Assembly: GCF_901933205.1 (NCBI RefSeq)
Contig: NC_044572.1
Location: forward strand, 77,745,465-77,809,464
Direction: 5' to 3'
Length of the DNA stretch: 64,000 nucleotides
Origin: Camarhynchus parvulus
Lineage: Eukaryota; Chordata; Aves; Passeriformes; Thraupidae
In this document: positions 1 through 12,415 of the stretch, one piece after another
How positions within the stretch are numbered: the stretch's first letter is position 1
How the letters are laid out: each line of letters opens with the position of its first letter
Translations under genes and position numbers: made by a program
Notes under the pieces: model-generated
The model's database searches: none
What the model was told of the DNA's origin: nothing
The model's input: the letters and a program-made list of their open reading frames with translations, nothing else

Positions 1-2251
1 AAGTTTAAAAAATGTTATGCAACCACTCCAAAACATGTAAGTGCCACTGCTTGTACAGCATCTAGCACAGCCAGACTCCTGTTCTTTGCTGGCCCCTAGG
101 CAGTACTCTGTAACTGAATGGTACAAAAACATTCAGCATTCTGTAAGAACAGAACTCAAGTCGTCTTGTGGAAGGTATGAATCTTTATTACCAGCTGAAT
201 CTTCCTTCAGTATATGTCTATTGTCCATGGGGAAAAGAGGCAGCATTAGTAAAAACTCCAGGCACAGAAGTTGATAAATGTGCCTTCAGTAACAGCACCA
301 GTTTCAACAGTGCCTGTTTTGCTCCAGCTACTTTCGTATCTCTCATCTCACTTGCCTTCACAGAATTCTTATGCTCCCTGGTTGTGACATTCAAAATATC
401 TGCCAGATTATGCAGAAATCCACATTAAGGTAATTTCTATTAAACTTCTCCGCACTAGTAATTCCTCAGGAGAAAGAAATGGTAGGAAAGTACCAATAGC
501 ACAGGTTGAGGAAGAAGCTACTTATGAATCTGTTGTCAAAATAAGTATTTGTCAAATCACACTATTCCAGGGCACAGAAAAATTAGGCTAACAACTGAAA
601 TTGCCTCCACATATAGAATACACAATTACATTGCTCTGAACTCTGATTTTGCACAGGAGCTCATAAAAACATAATTTTACTACAGTAACTACTGGTCTGC
701 ATTGAAGCCTCCCTCGCTAATGAATTAATCAGCTGCAAACTAGTGGTGAAGATTTCAAGGTTTGTATTCAGTGGCTGAATAAAGGGCTAAATTAAGAACA
801 TAAATCATAGAGATTAGTACAGGATTATTTTGCATTATCTTATTTGAATCCAAAGGGAAAAAATGCTTTACAGACTGAAGTAGAAAAGAAATTCAGAGCA
901 ATTATTAAGTACTGACTTCAGAATTTCCACGATTCTTTTGTGGTTTCTTTTCTTTTTCATTCCTGGCTGTCATAAAGAGAATACATTTCCTAAACTTTTT
1001 TTGTATCCTGGTAATTCACCTATTTCAGATCCCTGAAAACTTTTGAATCTACGTTTAGAGAAACATGAAGTCTACTATTCAACTTATAATTAACCATTTA
1101 TTTGTTTGTTAAATTTATTGGCTGGACTAAAAAGCACAGATGGTAAACCAGTATTTCTTATGATTCATAAGTGCCAGATATTCATTCCTGGTATGGGATT
1201 ATGCATGCCCAACAACAGAACTCTTGTGATTTATGTGGTCATTTATAACTTACATGAACTGCTTTTACTGAACAGATTCTACAGTCATAGTCAGACTTGC
1301 CACATTAGAACTATTCAAAAGACTGATTTCCTTTAACCATAAGAAATAAAACTAAACTGAGAGCAATCAGAGCTTGTAACTTAATTTGTAGCCACAGAAA
1401 TGTAAGAAATCAGAATTATAACTCAATTACTACCAAGTAAAACCAAATCATTATGACAGTTACACAGAAATACTAGTTAAGGCATATAAATATACAATTT
1501 TTACAAAGCCTTATGGCTTACATCATTAAATTAGATATAGTTACTTCCTCTCAGCCTTAAAAGACACAATTATAAAAACTAGGGCAAATAGACTTCCATT
1601 TAACAGGGCACACCTACTCACATGTAAAAAGTCAGAAAGGAAGAATCAGCATTTCTCTGTTCATAGACCAGTTAGCACAACATTGTACTGATACTGACAG
1701 ACATGACATCTCCTTCCCCTGGACATCAAAAATCCAGCCCTCGGTGATGACATACTCCAGTAATTGAGGTGAGGTGTATTGACCTAATTAAATCTGTCAG
1801 GTCAGCATGCCCACAGCTATACCTTTGAAAAACTTGTCTCAAACAACTCACATTTTCATAGTGTTTACAATATGAAAAGAATTTTGACTGATATTTAACC
1901 TAAATTGTATGTCAAAAACCTTCCATCAAGCAGATCCTTCACATATAACTGCAAAACAATATTACATAAAATCTTAAGTATAAAGGCCTTTGCTGAAAAA
2001 GTGGCATACAAAATTACTCCTAACTCTCTACGTTTGGGTTCTGCAGAACTACTTAAATCCTTTGTCACAAATTCAAATCAGAAACTACAACAGGCAGAAG
2101 TGAAAACTGTTTGAAGGAAGAATGGCTTTGGGATTTCTAGCAGACCAATGCTACTCTACACAGAAGGAGTGAGGAGGAGAGTTTCTTCTTCTGAAAACTG
2201 CTAGGATTCTGCTGGGGGGCCTGACCTGGGTAATGAGTACCAGCTGCCTAC
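1..2251 (-). other. FBXL7: FBXL7 intron 2, 5' part
   Basis: This is intron sequence following FBXL7 coding exon 2, running leftwards off the window. It begins at the GT donor 2251-2250 on the minus strand. The sequence is AT-rich, with short chance ORFs only (the longest is 86 codons). I see no CR1 fragment, tandem array or RNA gene in it. The intron label depends on the exon 2 call, because the next FBXL7 exon is outside the window. Confidence 0.85.
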
Positions 2252-2341
2252 CTTCACTGGTAGCTGCATTCTTCTGGGCTTTGGTGGGTGTGTGATCCGT
2301 ACTTGAACTCACGTCGGATGAGATGCTTGAGCTGCCCTTGC
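2252..2341 (-). CDS. FBXL7: FBXL7 coding exon 2 (residues 13-42)
   Basis: This 90-base exon encodes a Ser/Thr-rich, probably disordered N-terminal segment of FBXL7. It reads KGSSSISSDVSSSTDHTPTK and then AQKNAATSE, which I recognise as the vertebrate FBXL7 N-terminus. The first two bases (GC) complete Gly13 with the G left by exon 1. The last base (G) opens the next codon, consistent with the Asp expected from exon 3. The exon is bounded by an AG acceptor (minus strand, ending at 2342) and a GT donor (GTAGGC, from 2251). FBXL7 is the substrate receptor of an SCF (SKP1-CUL1-F-box) ubiquitin ligase; Aurora A and survivin are reported targets. The F-box that binds SKP1 and the leucine-rich repeats lie in later exons outside the window. 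Open reading continues past the donor to 2151, but that is intron read-through. Confidence 0.96.
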
Positions 2342-2402
2342 CTGCAAAAGAAGAAGGAGGTGGAAAGGGAGGGAGGGGGAGGGGAGAGAGAATAAACATG
2401 AG
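2342..2402 (-). promoter_or_regulatory. FBXL7: FBXL7 exon 2 splice acceptor region
   Basis: Read on the minus strand, the acceptor ends in TTTTGCAG. It is preceded by about 45 almost pure pyrimidines (2346-2391, with one break at 2361), an unusually long polypyrimidine tract. A branch-point-like CTCAT lies at 2402-2398, with its A at 2399, about 57 bases from the AG. That branch-point choice is inference. The plus-strand complement holds four G-runs at 2367-2384 with single-A spacers, a tight G-quadruplex motif. Confidence 0.75.
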
Positions 2403-4941
2403 TTCAAACTTTGAAATAGAAAGACCTTCAATATCTGAACCTGGAACAACTCCAGGAAGCTTTAAACTAGGTTTAAAGCAGCTGATGTTCATTTTGTACA
2501 CACCAGAATAGGAATTCACTGCACTGTAACTTCTAGCATGGGCATCTTTACATGTATTGAGGCTGCAAATGGTCTCCTATGCCACAGGGCCTCTCAGAAC
2601 ATATTTGCTAAGCTCTGTTGAAAATTAAATGTTTGTGATTAAAAACATCAGTTTACTCATTCAAATACCTCTAACACAGATCAAGAAAAATGGTTACTTT
2701 CAAAATATGTTAAATGAGCTTAGATTTCTGTCTTATGTGTTCACATCATGTATTCAAGTCATTTGGTCACGTGAAAATGAAAGCAAGGTATCTGTTTTCT
2801 CCTTCACCATACTCACTGCATGATGTAATGCACCATTTCAAAATTAACTTCTCACTAATGGTGGAGGGGTTTTAACTGTAAATCATAACCTATGGATGTT
2901 TCTTCTCTTATTTTCTTTCTTAAAAGCTTTTAGGATGTCAAATTCTAGATACACGTTACAAACAAAATAAATCCAAATACATATTAAAAATTAACCTATA
3001 TAGATACTACAGAAGAACAGAGTTGGCGAAACCAAAGCAGTCTTTTTGTTTTCCTGTGAGGATCTAAGAAGGAGTCACTTCTGTTTCCCTCCATTCATTC
3101 TACTCGATCTCAGTAATTACTAACAGGGAATACTGCTCTACTCTGCAACAGGAACCAGACCAACCACCCAATGGGCAATAAGTGGGATAATTCTAGAGAG
3201 AGGAAATACAGTGAATACTGTTACATTTTAAGAAGTTACCTATCCCCACAAACACTGCATCACTGAAGCTTTAAGACCTATTTTTTTTGACCAAAATTAA
3301 TCTGTATGCAGAAAGCTAGCTGACACCAAGTTTCTGTCACTTGAGTAAACCCATAAGCACAGGAATGTTAGCAAGAGACTTCTCTGATCTGTTATTTCAA
3401 TCAAGCATTCCTTGGGGTTCTGGGTTACAGTATGCCTGGTTTTCATAACATTTAGATGTAAGGGAGAGGTCTGCTTTTTAAAGGTGCCACAACAGAATAA
3501 GGATTTAAGTTTTAATGGGAAACAACTGGAGAATGTGCAAATGTAGGGTGTTTCACAACCAACGTACTGCCACTTAATCTGTCAGCCAGCCCTAGAGAAT
3601 CACCCTCCACAGAAAGTTGCTTAAATTAACATGCATAGATTTGAGAGATGATTATGAATTTAGCTGGAGTGAAAGGATATTAAAATGGCCAGAAGAAAAT
3701 AAAAAAAATAAATGGCTAAACCTAGTAGCTGGGCAGGCTGAGGAGAAAGAAAAAAGTGAATTTCCAGTGATTCACTAACTGCTTTTTACATTCCTTTAAC
3801 AAGTTAAGCAAAACCAAGAAGCAGCACTTCCAGAATATCTTCAATTGTTCTCAAGCTGCGACATGAGTTGGAGTAATAGACTATGGTCGTCATAGAAATT
3901 ACTGCCCCAAAATAACTCTGCAGCTAGGGCAACAAGGTTTGTGGTAGAAGAAAGGCAGAAGATAAAAGAGAAGAGTGCTTGTTAAATGCTCTGTCCCAAG
4001 AAGAGGCCAAAGAACAAGAAACACCTGCAGCAGCTGAGAATCAACTCACTACTGACAGGTACTGAAAGGCATTTAGATGGTATTGCCACTACCAGCAACT
4101 CCTTATGTATTAAAAACTAACTGCAGAGGCAGAAAATAAAATTCTAAGGGGTATCAGCACTCCTCAACAGATTAATAGAAAGAAAACAAAACTAAACAGA
4201 CTAACTGGAAAAATTATTTCCTCAAAGCAAATAAACAGGATTTCCTCTAAAAGAGAATTTATCTTTTTTTGGGGGGGAGGGAAGAGGGAAAGGAAGTCAG
4301 TGAAACCAAATAACAGCAGAGTTGCAAGATGGTCATATCTGCAATGGGTTGTTTTCACAAAGTGAATTCTTCCCAGGCTCCCCATTAACAATAGCAGTTC
4401 TATTTACCCCAAATATAAGCCCACCTCAAAGAGAATAACCAAAATATTTTACCCACTGTAAAATATTGTCAGTACACATCGTAGCAACATATTTACAATT
4501 GCACACTTCTGTAGAAATTGTGAAATGCCTGATGTAAGTGTAGATATTTATCATTTAAATCTACTTGAACTTTAAAACATTTTAATGCCATTCAAGAATT
4601 TAAAACTTGAAATTAGGAGAAAAAAAAAACCATAGTTGCTGCTTTGGTTTGGTACAGTTCTGCCTGTAATTATAATTTTATATGGAGTTTTCTCTGACTG
4701 CATACAGCCCGAAAACTAGCCTTTTTCCTTATTGCCTACACTGAAAGTCTCCGCTCAGATAAGGGGAAAACAGGAGATACTTTCTAGTAATTTTCAATGT
4801 GTTTCAAATAGACTAGCTGACACTATCTTTTCTTTCGGGTTTTTTTTCAGTGCAAAACAAAGCTTCAAATAGGCTGGATTTGGCTACTGCAGACTCATGT
4901 ACACATGCCAAAGCTAAAACATAACAGTATTTAAGTATTCT
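2403..4941. other. Intron 1, no recognisable feature
   Basis: AT-rich intron sequence between the exon 2 acceptor and the first CR1 copy. I see only short chance ORFs and short homopolymer runs, such as a T run followed by G at about 4264-4277. No repeat family, RNA gene or conserved coding sequence is recognisable by eye. Confidence 0.6.
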
Positions 4942-5283
4942 CCAAAGAGGAAAGGCTGGGAGAGCAGCAGCTGTTCAGCCTGGAGATCATAGTTGGCCTT
5001 GTCTCCCAAGTAAGAAGGGACAGACAAGAGGAAATGGCATCAAGTTGTGCCAGGAGAGGTTTGGGTTCGATACTAGAAAAAAATTTCTGCACTAAAAGGG
5101 TGTTCAGGCATTGGAACAGGCTGCTCAGAGATGTGGCGGAGTCACCATCCCTGGTGGTATTTAAAAGACATGTAGATATGGCGTCTGGGGACACGGTTTA
5201 GTGCTGGACTTGGCAGCGCTGGGTTTGCAGTTGGACTCGATTGTAAGGGTCTTTTCCAACCTAAACGATTACATGGAATATTA
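4942..5283 (+). mobile_element. CR1 LINE 3' fragment
   Basis: A 5'-truncated copy of the avian CR1 non-LTR retrotransposon. Recognisable pieces include GCTGTTCAGCCTGGAGA, then TTGGAACAGGCTGCTCAGAG, then CCATCCCTGGTGGTATT, and the tail GGGTCTTTTCCAACCTAAAC. Part of the interior after the first piece appears deleted. It is antisense to FBXL7. The many substitutions suggest an old insertion. Confidence 0.88.
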
Positions 5284-8139
5284 GAATCACAGAAATTCAA
5301 AGACTGCTGATTTCCCTAATGCCATAGGGAAAAGTTAAAGCACAGCATAACACTGGTTTCCAGAGACCAGTTCCTCTCCAATTTAAAAAGTGCACTGAGA
5401 AAGTCATTGCACATAAATATCCCCTGACAAGGGTTCTAATGCAATGACAACCAGAAGGATCAAACAGAGGGCAATATTGCAAAGACTACAGCAGTAATGA
5501 CTGTATTTGATCCTCTGCTTAAACAAATTAAAGGTCTGCCAAAAGCTTCCCTAACATGACTTGCAATCATCTAGAGTTTCCTTCATACAGTCAACAGTTT
5601 TTTATTTCTAAACCAGAAGCTGCAATCCAAAAGAAAGGAAACTGCACTATGGTAGTATGAAGATATGACAGAAGAAATCTATTTTCTTAGAATACAACAT
5701 AATTCACACTGGGAGTGAAGGTAGCATGTACTTCACAACACCTGCAAAGAATCACACAGCCACACAGTTGCAATTCAAATCATGTCTCTGACCTGCTTCT
5801 GAAGAAGCAAAAGTAGGGATTTTTTTTTCCATCTACTAGTGCCAAAATCTTGCAATAGTTGTAGGAACAAGACTCCAGCTATCTAACCTAGTACGCTATT
5901 TCCTGTAGATTACATTTTGATCCTGCTGGAAAGAAAGCTAGAATCAGGAAAGCATATAATATAACAGATACTTCTCCTCGACATTGTCTTCAGGCCTTTG
6001 TAGCCCACAGAAGTTTTTCAGCCATAGACTTCTTTCCACTCAGTAGCCCTACAGCCTTATTAAATTTACCTTGTCTCTTTTTGAATCATGACTATTAAAA
6101 TCATGTGTTTAATTTTCTTTTTATCATACAGATGCCTATAATGAATACAACATTATGTTTGTTTCATAAAAGTCTTTGCTATCTTCACTTTTGCAAACTT
6201 TGGATTCTGCCAGTTACACTCACTGCTGACAAGTGTCAAAGACATCCCAAGTCAGTCAGGACAGAATCAATGCAATTTAAACTTCCATGGGAAAGCAGTC
6301 TATAACTGCATGACACTGAAAAACTATTTTTGGAACCACATATGCAAAGCCTGTCCTAGTCTGAACAGCAGTGAGTCCCCTTCACTCACTCTGGAATGAT
6401 TTTACTAGGTTTTTATGCAGCACATTTGTCTTGAATTCTGGTGTATGGGCATTTGTAAGCCATACACATCCTTTTAAGATCTCATAAGGACAGGCTGACC
6501 TGACCATTGTTTCTTATGTGTCACCCTGGAAAGTAACAGCAGTACTTCTCTTGACATCAAGTTTTATGTGATAACGTCTTTCTTCAGCAGGCAGTGACAG
6601 GTACCTCAGGAATTAAATGGATAGTACGGCCAAATCCACTGCTTGCCATGCCGAAGTGAAGCATTAGACTAAATGCCAAAACAGAACAACATAACAATCA
6701 TTTAGGAAAAGAGAGCAGAAAACAATTAAGTCCAGAATAACCATTAATCTTTTTAACTGTCCAAAAGTGTTATATTACAATGACTTTGATGTTAAAAAGT
6801 CTGAAAATTTTGTTTACTTAAGCCACCAATTCTTATCCAAATGACATAATTGAAATTAAACTTCTCAACATGAAAGTGCATATGTGCATGGTTTTCCTAC
6901 CAGATGATCATTACTTTCTCTTTTTTATCTTCAGAGAAGTTCTTTTAAAATCAAATACATGCCAACCACATCAAGAAGAGATCCAGAAAAAAAAAATCAA
7001 TCCAAACCTCAAAGCATCAGGGATCATTCAAGAGGAAAGAAAAATCTCTTTTTCTTCTCTTATTTCCATGACACACATTATGTTGGTCCAAGTCACCGAA
7101 ACCTCAAGTGTATCTCTTTACAATCTGCCCCTCCAAAGACTGCAGACTCCCACTATGTTTCCAAGTATTCCCATAGAAATCTGCAGCCTCGTGCAGTACT
7201 TAGGCTTTGTGGATATAAAGCATTCCTTTAAAGATGCAATATATCAATTCATTTATCCAAAGTACAAGAAAAGTTGGACTACACACTTTGGGCAATCATT
7301 CTCCTTGAACTTTACATTTGTACCAATGGAAATTATATGTCATAAAACTGGTTTCCATCTATTAATTCTTAACTGCTGACCAAACTACCACTGCTTCAAC
7401 ACTGAAGTTACCTACCTACAAGCACCGTTACTCACTGAACTGCTTTCAGAATGAAGTATGTTCATTTAGAGATTCACATTGACCTTCTGCCCTAAAATCT
7501 GAGTATGGCTCTTAAGCTTGCTCTTTCTTTTTTCCAAACTAAAACACATGCCAGTATAACAGGCAGGCTCCAAACTTCATTCCACCCAGCATTTGTCAGG
7601 ATATGATGAAGCAACTTTTGCAGTAATCTGCACAAACTCCAATCCCAAGGAGATGAAATAAACTCAATGTTTCACAGGAAGTACACTGAAGTTTGAAGAG
7701 TTTGCAGATATGTGCTAGCACTGGTACTTTGGGACAATATTTCTTAAAACTTTCACAAGTGGAATCTCCACAAGCATTTTTACATTACTTTTTTTTATTT
7801 TTAAACCACACTCCATCTTCCAGGATTGTGAAATTTGGCTGTGAAATCTGGCATAACTTAGCTATGAAATAGTACACTTAGTTCTGCAGTATTTCTGTAA
7901 GTTTTAAGCTAAATTTCAATTCAGGTCCCACAGGCCAATTTGGCCAGTTTTGTCCTTTCAGTCAGTGCCTGCCTCACCTTCTCAAGTACCACAGCACATA
8001 ACAAAACCTCCAGCAAATGCCAACAAGCTGCACTAATATATCTCTGGTAGGGAGCAAGTCACCTCATTTTTTTATTTCTTTTAGGAACCTTTTCCAAGTG
8101 CAGGTACCAGCCAGCTCCACTGGCCCCACCACAGGGCAT

Positions 8140-8179
8140 GGCTGAGCCCCTCAGAGCAGGGAAGCCCTGAGGCTCAGCC
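8140..8179. repeat. GC-rich inverted repeat (hairpin)
   Basis: GGCTGAG (8140-8146) pairs with CTCAGCC (8173-8179), and CCTCAG (8149-8154) pairs with CTGAGG (8167-8172). This gives a 13-bp stem with a 2-base bulge and a 12-base loop. A 10-base direct repeat, AGCCCCTCAG, overlaps it (8145-8154 and 8176-8185). It sits in a GC-rich patch at about 8100-8200 within AT-rich intron. I do not recognise the family. Confidence 0.7.
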
Positions 8180-10344
8180 CCTCAGTGTCACCTTTTTGAG
8201 GCAGTGTTAGAACCAGATACAAGAAGCCACTTGAAGGCAAAAAGCATTATTTAATTCTGATGTAAATATGGTTGTGGGAGTTCAGCAGCTAGCAAGACAC
8301 AATAATTTATCCACTATACTGCAAAAGGCCTGAGAACATTAAAGTGTAGGTGGGGGATTAAATTTTTCACAACTGTTTAGTAGAATGATGTTTGTTACCA
8401 CCAAGGAAAGACTTCAGAAGGTCTGGATTAAAATCATGAAGCTTAAATAAGATTGTTCGCATAGTCATAGATTCTAATTGCTGTGCTAAAAGCTTACTGG
8501 GTTTGTAGTCAGGACATCTTTAACTCTTATCCAGATACTAAACAACTTGCTATGAGTTTAGAATACTAAAGGCTTTATTTAATGAGACTTCAAGTGGACT
8601 CATCTAATCTAATGACTAAGCAGAAGCAGGGCACATATTGCCGCCACTATGTAACAGATGAAAATATCTTTTCTAGATATTATCCCTTTTCGAGAGAACT
8701 TCAGCACTCACTGAGGAGGTTTGTAAACCAAGAACCCTTATATCGGACTATGAAGGTCACCCTAACTTTGAAGACAGTACATGTCTGTTTTATCAAAGGA
8801 TTTCACCACAGAGAGTGACAAACACACAAGACTGCTAGGTTTGTAAAGAATCAATAATGAATTAAACTACTTTGAGACCTTTCTTCACACCTGCTAAGCA
8901 GCCTGCATGCCAGAAGGTAATATTTATTTGCAGCTAAACTTTGAACCCACTTCAAGTGTTAAGTTCTACTTTTCAAACACACAATGATAGAACCCCATAA
9001 ACTGTTTAGTCTAGGCTGCCTGAGAAAGAAAGAATGCAAGTACTTTGCTTATTTGATCTCTTGAGAAAACAAGATGAGAAATCTTTAACATCCTTTTTTC
9101 TTACTTAGCAGGATTAGCATGTCTCCCAACTAAATATTAAAATGTTATCTTCCACTGAAATGGCTCAGCCTATTTCAAAAATGGTTCCCACTCTGTAACC
9201 TTCTACTTTGCCAAGGAAACGGGGAAATAAAACTTTGGCCTTCCTACCAATCACAGAATTTTCTTAGAAAACATTCATTCATTCAATATAGGGCTTTCCA
9301 TTACAAGTTGTCATCCAATCACCAGCATGTTGTAAGACAGGCATTTACTCAAGATACAATGTTCTCAGATTTATTACCGAACATTAACTCCGCTATTTTA
9401 ATCTAACAGCCAAAAATTATTAAACCAACACAAGAAATTAATAAACACAATTAAGTCAAAACAAAACCCTTTTTCTAGTTTTATACTTTCTCTGAGAAAG
9501 ACACTTCATTGACAAATTCACCACTAATGGCTACTTCAGTTTGGTTTTTTTTCCAGCTCTATTGTAATTTAGGAAAATGCTAATCCTTTCTGTTCAGAAA
9601 GGGCCATGACTATCCAGTTCAATACCAAACATAAATTTGCAGAGACTTCATTTGCACTTTATTGTGTGAGAGCCTGAAAGGATGAACTCCAGTACAGATT
9701 CTGAAGTGGCTGCAACCTGTTACTGCATTGGAGCACATCTGACATTTGGTATGGGTCTGAATTTCAAAATATAATTCAGTAGTACAAAATCAAACCCACC
9801 AAACACGTTTGTCTTCCATAATAACACCATTAACACTTAAGATCTGTATTTAGATTTTCACAAACAAGTAGTTCCAAGATCTAAACAAAAAATATTAATA
9901 TTAAACTTAACATTATCAATTTCACTGCTCAATCAGCTACAGTGGAAGCCGAAGAAACCCCCAGGTGGAAGTGGCTGCTTTGACAGTGCTGGGGGAGCAG
10001 CTTTTTTGGTGTAGTACATAGCAAAACCACAAAAATCAACCTCACAATATCTCCCAAATTTTCAGCTTGACTATTGACAGCTGTTTAATTCAGAGTTAAT
10101 GGTAAAGAGTTGAGGAAGTGAAAAACCTTTACAAGACATCATACTCAGTACTCTGGTACCAGTGTACACTCTGAAAAGTAATACAAAAATCTTTCATGTG
10201 AGAATACACATCTGACAGCCTAACATGACTTCTTTACTTAAAGAAGAACAAAAGAACCTGACAGCTAAGGAAAAGCAGACAAGGATCACTCTACTCTTTT
10301 AGATAAGCACAGTCACTTCCAGCTTTTCTTTACTGATGGATACA

Positions 10345-10367
10345 GGGAGGGGAGGAGGGGGAAAGGG
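10345..10367 (+). other. G-quadruplex motif
   Basis: Four or more G-runs with short loops read GGG-A-GGGG-AGGA-GGGGG-AAA-GGG on the plus strand. This fits the standard G-quadruplex pattern. It lies on the template strand for FBXL7, deep in intron 1. No function is implied. Confidence 0.7.
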
Positions 10368-12270
10368 AAGTGGCTGACTTAAGGATGCAAGTAGAAGGAG
10401 ACTTTGAAAATAGTGGGATTACAAAAACTAAATGAAACTGATTTGTGAAAAAGGCATATAGTGACAGAGAGTGTATCTTAAAGGCAACTAACTGGAGAAA
10501 ACTTACAAACCTTGAGAAACACCCCTACTTCTTTTAACTGACAATCAAGTTTGACAAAAGGACAAGCCTCATACTAGCAGGTTCAGAAATGAAACTCATA
10601 TCAGCACATAACTGAGTTAAAAACAATTAAGAAGCCATACTTACAAAAGAAATCAAACTAAAGCTTCATACAATACATCTGGCAATCAGTTTTAGATTTC
10701 TTCTTCCTTTTTCTCTGAATTCTATGAAATGCAAAGTTCTAATGTTGCACTAACCACAGATGTCTGACAATGATCACACTGAAAACTAAAAAAAAAGAAC
10801 CAAGCCACAAAACAAAACCAAAAAGACCCAGTACCCAACTAATTTTTTTTAAATACAGTTTTAACAGATCATTTTAATGAAATAGAAAATTCCATTATTC
10901 CTATTGAAAACTCTCTGTAGTTTCAATTACATAAATTAATCTTTTAGTCTCAACTCTGTACAAAGACTGTACACACTACTGTAATTTGCCACGGCAGTCA
11001 CTGCCTGAACACTGAGGGTAAAATTTATCTAAAACAATGCAGAGGTTCATCTCTCCGCAGAATGTGAGTAGGATAGTAATTCTCCATAGAGATTCTGTGC
11101 TTTCAGTGCCAATTCAGCATTTTTATTCCTTCTGCATCATTATCTATATTTCAGTTCTCTTTCATAAAAAACCTTCCTGTCAGAAAACATGAAAACATGG
11201 CATGGAAACTCTGAGAAGAGTTAAATATAAATGTATCTCCCTCAAGGCATTACAAATTCTTCATCTATTTTAATTGCAGCATATGATCCAAGGCATCCCA
11301 ACAAACCAGCAACAAAAAGACCAAGGACACTTTTTTAGTTTGCCCTGCAAGCTTCACCAGGGCCATGTTATTTACAACTCACACAGGTTTTCAGTGGGAG
11401 AAGGACACAATTAAGGAAAAAAACAAATGCAACTAATATCTACCCTGCTGAAAATTCAGTATTTAATTTTGAAGTGCCTTTCTTTCTCACTATTTAGTAG
11501 TATGCATGCCACTGTCATAAAGATGGTTTGGTTACAGTTTGAGAATTACAAAATTCCTTCTGAAGTATATCCATAAAGCTCTAATTCAACTGAGTAATCT
11601 TGAAAGAAAAAAGAAATAAATAAAAAGGCACTTCTTCCAGGTGTTTTATCTAATGTCTTTGTGAAAAGACATGCTTCATCCCCCTTTCTTGACAGCAGAA
11701 CTGACAATAAGTAGTTCTGCTCTGTGGCATTAATCATTCTTGTAGTATTTATTATTAGCATCCTATTACAGGGAAAAAAGAATACTGAAACTAGGGTACA
11801 TCTCCAGCAGAAGAAAAGAGAGAAGATGCAGCAGAAACAGAGTGGGTATGTCAGTGACCACTACATATGACAGCTCAAAAAAATCTCTTGCTCATTGATG
11901 CTCTTGTCTGGACAGTTCTGGGAACCAGCCATGGTGCAGCAGGGCCAGTCTCCACCTCCCAATCATCCTGCCCAGAATCTCACTGATTCTTGCAATGTTC
12001 TTTAACTCATCCTAAGTTTCTTTCTCTGAGCCAACTCCCTTGCTGTACAGAAAAAGGACAGAGGACATGCTGCTTGCATTAATATTCTGTCATTTGACAC
12101 CAAAACTTCACCACTACAAGGTCACGTGAGCACACTTAAAACACTCAGGGAATCGCCTCTCCTTCTTGATCACATTTTTGGACATATTTTTTAATTAATC
12201 AGCACTGACAAAAAACTAACAGAAGCCACACCAAGGAAACATGGACCATTTTTGAGAATTTTTCCCAGCC

Positions 12271-12415
12271 AAAAAGAAAAGAAAACAAAACAAACAAGCA
12301 ACACAAAAAAACTCCAAGCAAAAACCCCAAACCAAACAAGCAATACAAACCCCAAAAATTAAAAAAACCCAAACAAACAAAAAACCATCACAAAATCCAC
12401 AACCAAACAACCATT
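12271..12415 (+). repeat. A/C-rich low-complexity tract
   Basis: About 145 bases made almost only of A and C on the plus strand, with irregular AAAC, AACC and ACAAA units. It is T/G-rich in the FBXL7 sense. It is not a clean tandem repeat. An opposite-strand ORF through it (12216-12473) is rich in Phe, Cys, Leu and Gly purely from this composition. Confidence 0.85.

Noticed and set aside
2151..2519. 122-codon ORF containing exon 2
   Set aside because: The middle 90 bases are the FBXL7 exon. The ends are intron sequence outside the AG and GT splice signals.
6870..7379. 169-codon plus-strand ORF in intron 1
   Set aside because: The longest non-GC-rich ORF, but the composition looks random, there is no domain or splice context, and it is antisense to FBXL7.
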